Shown here piece by piece: positions 1 through 7,913 of a stretch of 31,294 nucleotides of DNA (its first letter is position 1; each line of letters opens with the position of its first letter). Origin of the DNA: Planctomycetaceae bacterium (GTDB lineage Bacteria; Planctomycetota; Planctomycetia; Pirellulales; Pirellulaceae); assembly GCA_002685655.1 (NCBI GenBank), contig NYXM01000088.1, forward strand, positions 1 to 31,294. The letters are read 5' to 3'. The position numbers were made by a program, and so were the translations under genes. Under the pieces are notes generated by a model. That model was not told the DNA's origin and ran no database searches. It saw only the letters and a list, made by a program, of their open reading frames with translations.

Positions 1-18
1 GACCAATTGCTTACGATT

Positions 19-37
19 CCTGGGGCGATGCCCCAGG
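19..37. terminator. Perfect 8-bp hairpin downstream of the HzsA-like gene
   Basis: CCTGGGGC and GCCCCAGG pair perfectly around a GAT loop. A second short hairpin (TGGCC-GTT-GGCCA, about 53-65) and a 12-bp palindrome AATTGCGCAATT (76-87) follow. All lie past the stop codon of the minus-strand gene ending at 126, so they could end its transcript, although no T-run is present. From memory, CTGGGGC/GCCCCAG hairpins are also dispersed repeats in planctomycete genomes, so this may be a REP-like unit rather than a dedicated terminator. Confidence 0.4.
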
Positions 38-125
38 CTACGGTGATTGATGGCCGTTGGCCAATGCTAGTTTGCAATTGCGCAATTTCAAAACTCGCAG
101 GCTAGTGAATAATCCGGGCTAGAGA

Positions 126-3092
126 TCACGGTTCCGGTCGCGCGCCCTGGAAACCCCGCATGTCGGCCGCGGGGGTCTCTAGGGCCAACTGCTTGCCCGT
201 CTCGATGGCCTTGAGCATCGCCCGGTAATCCGGGTCGGCGGTGTCGGCGAATTGTGGCGGGGTTCGGCCGCGTCTGGCCTTGTCGATCCCCCGACCACTC
301 GATTTCTTGGCCAGGTGCGCAGTCAACGCGGGGCTCAGGTGTGGGTTGGTGAGGTTGATCCAGGCGAAGCGACCGTTCCAATCCGTCGTGCCTTCGAGCT
401 TGCCGTGGCAGTTGACGCAGCGCCGGTTGTAGACTCCCAAGAAGTCGCGGGTGAACCAAGTCGACAGCCGCCCGGTCTTCGCGTCGGTGAACAAATCGCG
501 CCGGCCCGGAGAATCGGCGCGTGCGTGGGCATACGTGCCGTAGTAGGGAACATTGGCGTCAATCCAAAGATAAATCCGCTGTCGATCGTCGGGCGTGATC
601 TGTTTGCCACAGTGGTCTGCGCCCAAGTAGTTCGGCAGCCGACTGGCATGAGTTCCCGTCCATAAAGGTTGATTGACGGCACTGGGGGTTTTCAGCAACC
701 AGAAGAAATGTACCAACGGGTCACCTTTGGCTGCCTCCGACGGAAGCATCTCGCCGGTGTCCATGTTGTGCTGGCGATACGAGCGGCTGCGGCCCAGCAG
801 GTTGTCGTACGCCATGCTGAAATAGCGGGTCTTGTCGCCGCTGAGGTCGTAACCGCCGTCCGGGTTGCCGCCGCTGTGACACTTCACGCAGTACTTGTCG
901 AGCACCGGCTGCACGATCGTCGGGAAGTCGACGATTCCGTCTTTGCCCCAGGCGGGCTTTTTTAGCTTGCTTGGCGGCCGCAGGGCGGCCAGAGGCGTGC
1001 GTCCCGTCGAGGGCGGCGACGACTGCCTCGGCTCGTGACAACCAATGCAACTGACTTGCTCGTCCGGCATGATCTGCACGCCGGAGGTCATCCGCTGCAG
1101 CTCCCGACCCTCGGCGTCGAGTGCCTGGAAATAGATCTCTCGCAAAGCCGGCGCCCGAAAATGTGCTGAGCCATCTTTCTCGACCGGCACGGTGCCCCAA
1201 CTGCGTTTCGCGTAGTAGGTGCCGTAACTCATCACCGGCGACTGGTCGTAGGCACGCGAGCGAAGTTCTTCCGTCTTGCGAACCTGTTCCATCACGCGCA
1301 GGTACTTCACTCGACCGCGCCGAACAGCCGGCTCCAAACCGCGATAAACGTCCAACAACAGAAAGGTTCCCGTACGCTGATCGTCCGTGGATTTCGGCGG
1401 GGAAGTCGCCGCCGCCATACGCTCCGAGATCACCGGCGGCACGGGCGTTGGCCGCAACGGCAAGGGGAAGTAGCACCCCATCTTCGGGTCTTCGTATAAC
1501 AGACTTTTGTTTCCGGCAAGGTCGAGCAAGTAAATCCGATACTTCCGCAGACGGGGATCGCCGTGGGAACACACGATCGTACGATCATTCAGTGGGAACG
1601 GGTCACGGTATGACCATTCGTGACGTTGATCGCCAATCGTGGAGAATTCGCGAGTGATGTACGTGAAGCTCGTCTCCTTTGGGCCTTCCGGCCCGTGAGT
1701 GCGATCGATCAGGCCAATCGCCCCGTGCGGAAACCCATGATGCGGGGCAAACGTGGCGACGACCTGGTCGCTGCGTCCTGGGAGCGGTCGGGCTTGCCAG
1801 AAGGTGCCCACGTCGCGAGTCGTGTTGCCAAAAAACAGTTGGTATGCGGTCCCGTCCGGGTGCTGTGTCCAGAGACTCTGACGGTAAGTCAGGTCTCGGT
1901 CGATATACTCCCAGCGAGTGAACAACACGCGACCGTCCGGAAGCACTTGGGGACTGAAGTCGGAGAGCGTGTTCATGCTGACGCAGTGGACCTTGGCGCC
2001 GTCGGAGGTCATGCGGTGCAGGTTCGACGACGGTCCAGGCTGGCAAAGCGTGTAGCCGAACCGACGCGTGGAGACGAACGCGATGTCGCCGCACGGAAGC
2101 TGACAGGGACTCACGTCGTAGTTTGGCCCCTCAGTAAGTTGTTTCAAGCCGCTGCCGTCGGTGTTGATTCGCCAGATGTGCCAGTATTGTTCTTCCTTGC
2201 CGCGAAAGGAGAAGAACAGCGTTCGTGCATCGTAGGAGACATTCATGTCGTAGATGCAGCCGTCAGCGTCGCTGAAAATGGTCTTCGCCGGCTGGTCGGG
2301 TCGACGCGGATCGATCAATCGGATTGCGCAACCCGGCGCACGAGGTTGTGCCGCCCAAAGGTCCTGGCCGACGGCCGGCGGCGCCGTCAGTGGGTGGCGA
2401 ACCACCACAGCGATCGGCGGGAGGGCCGCCGTCGAGAGCGTTTTTTCGGGGGAAAGATGGGGCCGACCAGATTCAAAGGGGATCTTCTTGGTCCGGCCAT
2501 CGATCTTGGTCCAGAAGTTGCGAAAAAGCGCCTCGCGCTGCCAAGGACGGAAACCGACCGTGCCAGATCGGAGCGGGTGGTCCTGGTCCTTGTACGTCTG
2601 CACAGTCTTCCCGTCGACAACAACCGTGAGCGTGCTATCGGTCATCTGCACGACCAGCGGGAACCACTTTCCCACCGGCACACGACATGGCACGTCCTTG
2701 ATGTGTTCGTAATTCTGTCGATGGCGCCCCAGACGGAGGAATTGCCCACGGGCGTCCAGCGAGACCTCGTAGCCACGAAACCGGTCGGCGCCGACCCCCG
2801 CTTCGCCGACCTTGACAATCAATCCCGCGTTGCCTTCGCTGGCGTCTGGCAAGAGCATTTCCACTCCGACCTCACCGGTTGCGAATTCCGGCTGCTGACT
2901 AATCAGTTTCGGCCCAGAGCCGGCCCCCGCCCGCAAGACTCCCTCAACGACTTGCCAATTTCCGGCGTAGGCCCGAAAGCCTTTCACCACCGGTTCGCGT
3001 CCAGGCAGTGGAGCGGAATTCGCCGCCGGTGTGCTGACGTTCACGACGATGAAAACGGACAACACGAATTGGAAAACAGGCGCGACCTTCAT
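126..3092 (-). CDS. Secreted HzsA-related protein: LamG/DUF1080-like domain, PD40 propeller, three CxxCH motifs
   Basis: This is a 988-residue exported protein with a Sec signal peptide (residues 1-27, cut near ANSA). About residues 30-200 look like a LamG/3-keto-disaccharide hydrolase (DUF1080)-type beta-sandwich. About 225-560 resemble a TolB/PD40 beta-propeller, with phrases such as RINTDGSGLKQLTEG. The C-terminal third carries haem-binding-type motifs CIGCH (682-686), CVKCH (735-739) and CVNCH (892-896). This domain order matches the 'HzsA-related' proteins of Planctomycetes, named for the hydrazine synthase alpha subunit; most carriers are not anammox bacteria. A periplasmic redox or glycan-linked role is likely, but the reaction is unknown. 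The start is supported by AGGAG seven bases upstream. The gene stands alone on the minus strand and diverges from the BNR_4 gene. Confidence 0.8.
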   Translation of the reverse strand: MKVAPVFQFVLSVFIVVNVSTPAANSAPLPGREPVVKGFRAYAGNWQVVEGVLRAGAGSGPKLISQQPEFATGEVGVEMLLPDASEGNAGLIVKVGEAGVGADRFRGYEVSLDARGQFLRLGRHRQNYEHIKDVPCRVPVGKWFPLVVQMTDSTLTVVVDGKTVQTYKDQDHPLRSGTVGFRPWQREALFRNFWTKIDGRTKKIPFESGRPHLSPEKTLSTAALPPIAVVVRHPLTAPPAVGQDLWAAQPRAPGCAIRLIDPRRPDQPAKTIFSDADGCIYDMNVSYDARTLFFSFRGKEEQYWHIWRINTDGSGLKQLTEGPNYDVSPCQLPCGDIAFVSTRRFGYTLCQPGPSSNLHRMTSDGAKVHCVSMNTLSDFSPQVLPDGRVLFTRWEYIDRDLTYRQSLWTQHPDGTAYQLFFGNTTRDVGTFWQARPLPGRSDQVVATFAPHHGFPHGAIGLIDRTHGPEGPKETSFTYITREFSTIGDQRHEWSYRDPFPLNDRTIVCSHGDPRLRKYRIYLLDLAGNKSLLYEDPKMGCYFPLPLRPTPVPPVISERMAAATSPPKSTDDQRTGTFLLLDVYRGLEPAVRRGRVKYLRVMEQVRKTEELRSRAYDQSPVMSYGTYYAKRSWGTVPVEKDGSAHFRAPALREIYFQALDAEGRELQRMTSGVQIMPDEQVSCIGCHEPRQSSPPSTGRTPLAALRPPSKLKKPAWGKDGIVDFPTIVQPVLDKYCVKCHSGGNPDGGYDLSGDKTRYFSMAYDNLLGRSRSYRQHNMDTGEMLPSEAAKGDPLVHFFWLLKTPSAVNQPLWTGTHASRLPNYLGADHCGKQITPDDRQRIYLWIDANVPYYGTYAHARADSPGRRDLFTDAKTGRLSTWFTRDFLGVYNRRCVNCHGKLEGTTDWNGRFAWINLTNPHLSPALTAHLAKKSSGRGIDKARRGRTPPQFADTADPDYRAMLKAIETGKQLALETPAADMRGFQGARPEP

Positions 3093-3234
3093 CGTTGTTC
3101 TCCTGGGCCGTCTGATAAGAGCACCGCAAGATTATACCAAAGAAGGTGCCTATGCTCTCGACACTCATGCCGGAGCGACGCCGTCTTCTGAGGCGTCTCA
3201 GCAAATCTTCGGAATCCAACATTCCTGGTCGCGG
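3093..3234. other. Upstream region of the HzsA-like gene, no gene seen
   Basis: These 142 bases separate the minus-strand HzsA-like start from repeat copy A. They should contain the promoter of the HzsA-like gene and its Shine-Dalgarno sequence (AGGAG on the minus strand). I see no convincing coding segment on either strand. Confidence 0.4.
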
Positions 3235-3330
3235 TGTAGTGGTCCAGCGGTTTTTCGGGTGAACAAAGTTGCACTAACCTCGAGAGTTTGATGTACTTTT
3301 GTCCAGCGCAAAAATCGGTGGACCAGCACA
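3235..3330 (-). repeat. 97-bp TIR element, copy A (reverse orientation)
   Basis: The copy runs from TGTAGTGGTCCAGCG to GGACCAGCACA. Its reverse complement aligns along its full length with the copies at 15097 and 24201. It is the most diverged of the three best-preserved sets (for example TCGGTGGACCAGC where others have TCGCTGGACCACC). Its plus-strand right edge directly abuts a decayed ceramidase-like C-terminus. Confidence 0.85.
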
Positions 3331-3473
3331 CCCCCGGTTATATCGGCACTGAGATTGCTTACAGTCAGGGTGGCTACGAAACCGGCATCGTTTCACGAGT
3401 TGCGCCGGCAGTTGAAGGCGTGCTGACGGACGCGATGAAAACGTTGCTTCGGAGCGATGTATCAAAGAAGTAA
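3331..3473 (+). pseudogene. C-terminal remnant of a neutral/alkaline ceramidase-like protein
   Basis: An open frame leaving repeat copy A reads PGYIGTEIAYSQGGYET, then about 28 more residues to a TAA stop. The pattern GYxxTxxAYxxGGYE, followed by a short amphipathic C-terminal helix (VAPAVEGVLTDAMKTLL), is what I recall at the end of planctomycete neutral/alkaline non-lysosomal ceramidase-type proteins. No upstream body of the gene remains, because the frame runs back into the repeat. The fragment has no start or ribosome site of its own. The family assignment is from memory and should be treated as tentative; that this is a severed 3' end is more certain. Confidence 0.55.
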
Positions 3474-3521
3474 GGTGCGGCTGCTACCATACCCAACTTC
3501 ACGTGAGACGGGAGGTCCACA

Positions 3522-4871
3522 GTGGATAAGCCTGAAATGTTCACGATCAGTCGACGTGATTTACTTGCTGGTGTAATCGGAGCGTCCGCGAGTGTGATCA
3601 CGTCTCCAGTGCTCGGCGAAGCGGTGACGTACAAGGCTCCGCATTTGCTCTCGACACAGGGCTGCGGCCGCGCCACAGGATATGCCGAAGCCAACCGCAT
3701 CGTCACGTCCCGCGGGAAGACGCATGTAGCGTGGCTCGACTCGCCACCAGAGGGTTTCCGAGTTCGCGTCGCCACGCTCGACCGTAAGTCGGGCCAGTGG
3801 TCGCCGGCCTACGCTGTTGGCGCGGCCAAAGACAATCATGGCGGACCGGCATTGACGATTGACTCGGAAGGCTATCTGCACATCGCATACTTCACACATC
3901 ACGATCCGTTTCGCTACCGACGATCCATGCGGCCAAACGATGCTTCCGCGTGGGAAGACGAAGTTCTGTTCGGCGAACGGCTAACCTACCCCACGATGAT
4001 CTGTGGCCAGGACAATACGCTCTACTTTACGGCTCGTCGAAGTTTCCACGATCAGCCCTGGACGGTCGAGTTATGGGAGAAGAAACCAGGCCGCGATTGG
4101 AATTGCGTCGGCCCGATCATGCACTCACGCCACAAAGGCTACTCCCATTTTCAGGAGTCGCTCGCCTGGGGGCCAGATCACCGCACCATCCATCTCTGTT
4201 GCCGGTTTCATGAAAAGTCAGACAAGAACAGCTACGGCCGATTGCAGACCGTGGCTTACATGAAGAGCGACGACTTTGGCCGCACGTGGAAGCGATCCAA
4301 CGGTTCAATCATCAAGGGTCCGATTACACCGGACAACATCGAGGTTCTTGTCCAAGGCGGCGAGGACTTCAAGCAAACTCTGCGAGCGGGTTGTTTGGCC
4401 GTGTCGCGCGCCGGCAAGCCGCAGTTGATCTACAGCATCACCGCCAAGCAGAAGGGCAGGACCTGGCTCGCGACGCCCGGCGGATCGGGCCAATGGAAAC
4501 GAACCCGCCTGAACGATCATCTGCCGGCCGAGTGGAATTCGTTCAATCTGATCATGGCGGGCGGCCTATCTTTTGATGAGGCCGGGCGACTCCACGGCGT
4601 GGCACAACTACAAACTGGCGAGCAGAAGGAGAAGATCTGGGGCGACCCGACCAACGAAGTCGTCGCGTTCACATTGGATGGCGACAGCCGCATTCAGTTT
4701 CGACCGATCAGCCAGTTCGACACCAACACATCGCACTGGCTGCCGTCCATCGAACGCCCCACGGGCCACAATCAAGTCACGTCTCGTCCAGGCATTCTGT
4801 TCACCGCGGGGCCCGCCGGGAAGTCCAACACCGACTTGATGAACAATCGTGTTTTTTTCAGCAATGGATGA
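3522..4871 (+). CDS. Tat-exported BNR_4 repeat protein (beta-propeller; possible polysaccharide lyase)
   Basis: This 449-residue protein has a Tat-type N-terminus (SRRDLL at 10-15, then a hydrophobic stretch ending near LGEA). It uses a GTG start; GGAGG lies six bases upstream of GTG 3522, which favours it over the ATG at 3537. The core has hallmarks of the BNR_4 family (PF15892): HGGPALTIDSEGYLHI from residue 106, then HHDPFRYRRS at about 127, followed by RPNDASAW. The fold is probably a seven-bladed propeller. Some relatives are ulvan or other polysaccharide lyases (PL24/25-type), but many are uncharacterised, so the activity is unproven here. The gene is monocistronic and enclosed by repeat copies A and B. 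Confidence 0.78.
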   Translation: MDKPEMFTISRRDLLAGVIGASASVITSPVLGEAVTYKAPHLLSTQGCGRATGYAEANRIVTSRGKTHVAWLDSPPEGFRVRVATLDRKSGQWSPAYAVGAAKDNHGGPALTIDSEGYLHIAYFTHHDPFRYRRSMRPNDASAWEDEVLFGERLTYPTMICGQDNTLYFTARRSFHDQPWTVELWEKKPGRDWNCVGPIMHSRHKGYSHFQESLAWGPDHRTIHLCCRFHEKSDKNSYGRLQTVAYMKSDDFGRTWKRSNGSIIKGPITPDNIEVLVQGGEDFKQTLRAGCLAVSRAGKPQLIYSITAKQKGRTWLATPGGSGQWKRTRLNDHLPAEWNSFNLIMAGGLSFDEAGRLHGVAQLQTGEQKEKIWGDPTNEVVAFTLDGDSRIQFRPISQFDTNTSHWLPSIERPTGHNQVTSRPGILFTAGPAGKSNTDLMNNRVFFSNG

Positions 4872-4881
4872 AGTCACCAGG

Positions 4882-4902
4882 TGTAGTGGTCCAGCGATTC
4901 TT
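4882..4902 (-). repeat. Solo 21-bp end fragment of the 97-bp element
   Basis: TGTAGTGGTCCAGCGATTCT plus one T matches 21 of 21 bases of the reverse complement of the right end of copy C (15097-15193), then diverges into TATGACAC. It sits about 16 bases before full copy B. It suggests two successive insertions at one site, or a partial excision. Confidence 0.75.
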
Positions 4903-4918
4903 TATGACACTGTAGTGG

Positions 4919-5014
4919 TGCAGTGGTCCAGCGATTTTCAGGCGAACAGAATTGCACTAATATGGGCGATGTTGATGAACTTTTGTCCAGCGCAAAACTC
5001 GCTGGACCACCACA
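4919..5014 (-). repeat. 97-bp TIR element, copy B (reverse orientation)
   Basis: This is a complete copy, very close to the reverse complement of copy C, differing by one deleted base and a handful of substitutions. Its ends are TGCAGTGGTCCAGCGA and TCGCTGGACCACCACA. The subterminal stem GTCCAGCG / CGCTGGAC is perfect. It lies between the BNR_4 gene and the 3' end of the minus-strand enolase operon. Confidence 0.9.
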
Positions 5015-5072
5015 CCACTTCACCGCCTCGCTGTTTGCGAGCTGCCCTGTTGTAAACCAGCGTGCTGGCGGC

Positions 5073-6386
5073 CTACCACTCAGCCACGGACCCGTCTTCG
5101 TGGTAGACGCGAGGCATGAGCCGTGTTCCCCGAAAGGGGTATTTTTTCAACGAGGCTTCACTCAGTTCGATGCCCAATCCCGGTTTCTCCGGCAGTGGAA
5201 AGTAACCGTCCGTCATTCGCATGGCCGGAAAACCGAGCCATTCCTCCCAGATCTGCTCCTTGCGCGCCGGCTCGATGCCGCTGCACACCTCTTGCACAAG
5301 GAAGTTCGGCATGGCAGCGTCAACGTGGAGCGTGGCGATCCCTCCGATCGGTCCCTCACACGCGTGTGGGGCCATCAGGATTCCGCTCGCTTCAGCAATG
5401 GCCCCCACTTTCCAGAGCGGGCTGATTCCGCCGACGTGGTTGATATCGACCTGGATGATGTCGGCCACGCTCTGTTCGATCAGTTCGCGACAACCGAACG
5501 ACGTGACCAGCCGCTCGCCCGTCGCGATAGGTGTCTTCGTGCGCCGCGCAACGCGGGCCATCGCTTTGACATTCTCCGGCGGGCAGGGCTCCTCGACAAA
5601 CATCAGGTTGAGCGGCTCGACTTCCTTGCAAATAATGGTCGCCACGCTGGGGCTGCACTTGGCGTGAAAGTCGATGCCGATGTCGATCTCGTCACCGAGT
5701 CCCTCCCGCAATCGAGTGATCGACTCGATCGCGCGCTGAATGGTTCGATGCGTTTCGATCCACTCGTACGTGCCGGGGATGCCGCTTTTAAACGCCGTGA
5801 CCCCGAGTTCTTCGGCGTTCTCACGCAGTCGGGCCAGCTCCTCTCTGGTACCGGCGCGGGCGTGGTAGTAGCCGCGTACGCCGCGGGAGTCGATCGGTCC
5901 GCCCAGCAGCCGATACACAGGCTGGCCGAGCACTTTCCCGCGGATGTCCCACAAGGCCTGGTCGATGCCCGACAGGGCGGAACCGAGAATCGGGCCGGCG
6001 CGATAGAACGAATGGACGTAGATCGATTGCCAGTGATGTTCGACCGGCATCGGATCGCGCCCGATGAGAAACTCGCGCAGGTCGTTGATGGTGGCGATGA
6101 CTGCGCCCGCTTTGCCTTCGAGAGTCGCTTCCCCCCATCCGACAACTCCGGCATCGGTCTCGATTTTGATGAAGACATACGGGCGATCACTTCGCGGATC
6201 GATGGTGACACCGATCGCTTTTAGACCGGTGATCTTCAGACGCGCCTTCGTGCCCTTGGGTTGGGGTTGTGCAATTGCGTCGGAGCCTCCTGCACAACAG
6301 TCGGCTCGCCCTGTCTGTCGCTCAGTGGTCATGACACCGGCCAGTCCAGCCAGAACTGAACCTGTTACGAACTGTCGCCGGTCCAT
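5073..6386 (-). CDS. Enolase-superfamily sugar-acid dehydratase (galactonate dehydratase-like), Tat-exported
   Basis: This 437-residue protein is a mandelate racemase/muconate lactonizing-type enzyme preceded by a Tat-like leader (MDRRQFVTGSVLAGLAG). By motif comparison with D-galactonate dehydratases, the metal ligands are D239 (DFHAK), E265 (EEPCPPEN) and E291 (ATGERL). The His pair H241 and H341 (APHACEG) fits acid/base catalysis. A sugar-acid dehydration (beta-elimination giving a 2-keto-3-deoxy acid) is therefore likely; the exact substrate cannot be read from sequence. Export is odd for a class that is usually cytoplasmic. It is the second gene of a minus-strand operon: the upstream gene's TGA is nine bases before this ATG and overlaps its GAGGTG ribosome site, so translation is probably coupled. 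Confidence 0.85.
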   Translation of the reverse strand: MDRRQFVTGSVLAGLAGVMTTERQTGRADCCAGGSDAIAQPQPKGTKARLKITGLKAIGVTIDPRSDRPYVFIKIETDAGVVGWGEATLEGKAGAVIATINDLREFLIGRDPMPVEHHWQSIYVHSFYRAGPILGSALSGIDQALWDIRGKVLGQPVYRLLGGPIDSRGVRGYYHARAGTREELARLRENAEELGVTAFKSGIPGTYEWIETHRTIQRAIESITRLREGLGDEIDIGIDFHAKCSPSVATIICKEVEPLNLMFVEEPCPPENVKAMARVARRTKTPIATGERLVTSFGCRELIEQSVADIIQVDINHVGGISPLWKVGAIAEASGILMAPHACEGPIGGIATLHVDAAMPNFLVQEVCSGIEPARKEQIWEEWLGFPAMRMTDGYFPLPEKPGLGIELSEASLKKYPFRGTRLMPRVYHEDGSVAEW

Positions 6387-6395
6387 TGTTTCACC

Positions 6396-7520
6396 TCATT
6401 CGTAATGCTTGAGCACGTCTCGGCTCACGTTGATTCCGAGGCCGGGTCCCTTTGGCAATGGAAGGAAACCATCCACCACTTTTTCCAGATCCTCGCCACC
6501 TACCAGACGCCGATTCTCGCGATCTTGCAGCTTCGTCGGGAAGGGCATCTCGAGCAGAAAGAAATTTGGAATCGATGCGGCTACGTGCATCGCCGCCGCT
6601 GTCGCGATCGGTCCGCCCGTACACCGCGGCGCGACAGCCACATAGTACGTTTCGGCCAATGCAGCTGCTTTGCGAACCTGAGTGATCCCCAGACGGCCGA
6701 TGTCAGGTCGCAAGACGTCGACGGCATCCTCTCGCAACAGATCCTGGAACTCAGAGTTATCGACAATCTCACGCCCCAGACCAAGTGGCGTGACGGTTTC
6801 GGCTGAGATTCTGCGGAGTGAACCGTGCTGAACGCGCCGGGTCGGTTCGTCCATCCATAACACATGCAAGGGTTCGATTTCCCGCGCGATCCCCACGGCT
6901 TCGGCCGGTGTGAGCTGTCCGCCGCAATCCAACACGAAGTCGACGTCCTCACCAGCCGCTTCCCGCATCCGCTCAAGTAGTTTCCGCACGCCGTGGTAGA
7001 ACTTTCTCCCACGGCTCGATCCGCTGGGAACGAGCAGCGGCACCGAGATGGCCCGAAAACCGGCCTGACGGCAGCGGTGAAGAGAAGCGGTCAAATCCGT
7101 CTCGGTCTTCCCAGCAAGCGGGGCGAGCACACGGGCCTTATTCCGGGTTGGACCGCCAAGCAATTCATACGTCGGCGCCTCTGACAGCTTGCCAAGGATG
7201 TCAGCCATCGCCATGTTGATGGCGGCACCGACGGGGGCGGCAACAGTCACGACGCCTTGCTTGCGTAATCCAAGAAGACGCGCCCGCATCGGCTCCACCG
7301 CGATCGCATTCAGACCCACTAGATGCGGCCTGACGACTTCCAGCGACCGCAAAGTCGCGAGGACATTTTTTCCTGCGGCAATTTCTCCCCAGCCACTCAC
7401 ACTCGCATCGGTCTTCAACTCGATGATCACCCAGCCAGGATCACTCGTCCTGTTTGGGAACAACCACAGATCGAGACCGGTGACGGTGGCTGCGGGTCTC
7501 TGACGTCGTTCTTCCAACAC
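6396..7520 (-). CDS. Enolase-superfamily paralogue with degenerate active site
   Basis: From a probable GTG at 7520 this encodes 374 residues, the usual size for the superfamily. The open frame continues to 7937, but that extension is R/P-rich, non-protein-like, and overlaps the divergent gene's start. The fold is recognisable: an N-terminal capping domain (WVIIELKTDASVSGWGE) and a barrel ending in ATAAAMHVAASIPNFFLLE. Key residues differ from its operon partner. D198 (VLDCGG) and E225 (MDEP) remain. However, the DxH histidine is glycine, the GER glutamate is shifted (LGLGREI, R250-E251), and the PH histidine is R299 (APRCTGG). It may use different chemistry or be a non-catalytic partner. It is the first gene of the two-gene operon. 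The start is uncertain; TTG 7517 is also possible. Confidence 0.75.
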   Translation of the reverse strand: MLEERRQRPAATVTGLDLWLFPNRTSDPGWVIIELKTDASVSGWGEIAAGKNVLATLRSLEVVRPHLVGLNAIAVEPMRARLLGLRKQGVVTVAAPVGAAINMAMADILGKLSEAPTYELLGGPTRNKARVLAPLAGKTETDLTASLHRCRQAGFRAISVPLLVPSGSSRGRKFYHGVRKLLERMREAAGEDVDFVLDCGGQLTPAEAVGIAREIEPLHVLWMDEPTRRVQHGSLRRISAETVTPLGLGREIVDNSEFQDLLREDAVDVLRPDIGRLGITQVRKAAALAETYYVAVAPRCTGGPIATAAAMHVAASIPNFFLLEMPFPTKLQDRENRRLVGGEDLEKVVDGFLPLPKGPGLGINVSRDVLKHYE

Positions 7521-7913
7521 AAGGAACCTCGAGAAAGCGTGGACCTCGCTACACCAGGTTGGACTTGGCAGTATCAACTTTGTGCGGACGATAGTCAAAC
7601 CCTGTGCCAAGCCGTTTTGACGTTTGGAAACAAACCGTTTTGGAGAATTTGGCAACCGGGAATCGCCGAGCCGAAATCGGAAGCAACGATTGACACGCCG
7701 ATTCGCCACGACTCTACTGGACGCGTCTGCTGACTTCGAGACGTGCCCCCCAAGGACGCTATCGCGACCACGATTGATGAGAACCGCCGGCCGCACGAAA
7801 GTCGCGGAAACGAAGAACTGTAGATCAGGAGGCTGAGGCTCCCGCTCGCCCGCTGCTTCAGCTTCTTCGCAGAATGGCGCAAGGGTGTTTGGACAGCCGC
7901 TGGAGATCGCCCC
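7521..7913. other. Divergent intergenic region, 393 bases, no gene accepted
   Basis: This lies between the divergent enolase operon and the GH141-like gene and should contain both promoters. Open frames crossing it (including the upstream extension of the enolase gene) have Arg/Pro/Ser-rich translations with no family resemblance. TGGAG eight bases before ATG 7914 is a fair ribosome site for the plus-strand gene. No clear operator or repeat was recognised. Confidence 0.45.

Noticed and set aside
1620..3191. A 523-residue open frame on the plus strand antisense to the HzsA-like gene
   Set aside because: It is a mirror of a high-GC coding frame; its translation is unfamiliar and the minus strand carries the recognisable domains.
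3235..5014. Repeat copies A and B as a composite transposon carrying the BNR_4 gene
   Set aside because: They are in the same orientation with no transposase and no matching duplication around the pair, so simple independent insertion is as likely.
4923..6224. A 433-residue plus-strand frame across the enolase gene
   Set aside because: It is antisense to a gene with recognisable catalytic motifs, begins inside a repeat and lacks a ribosome site.
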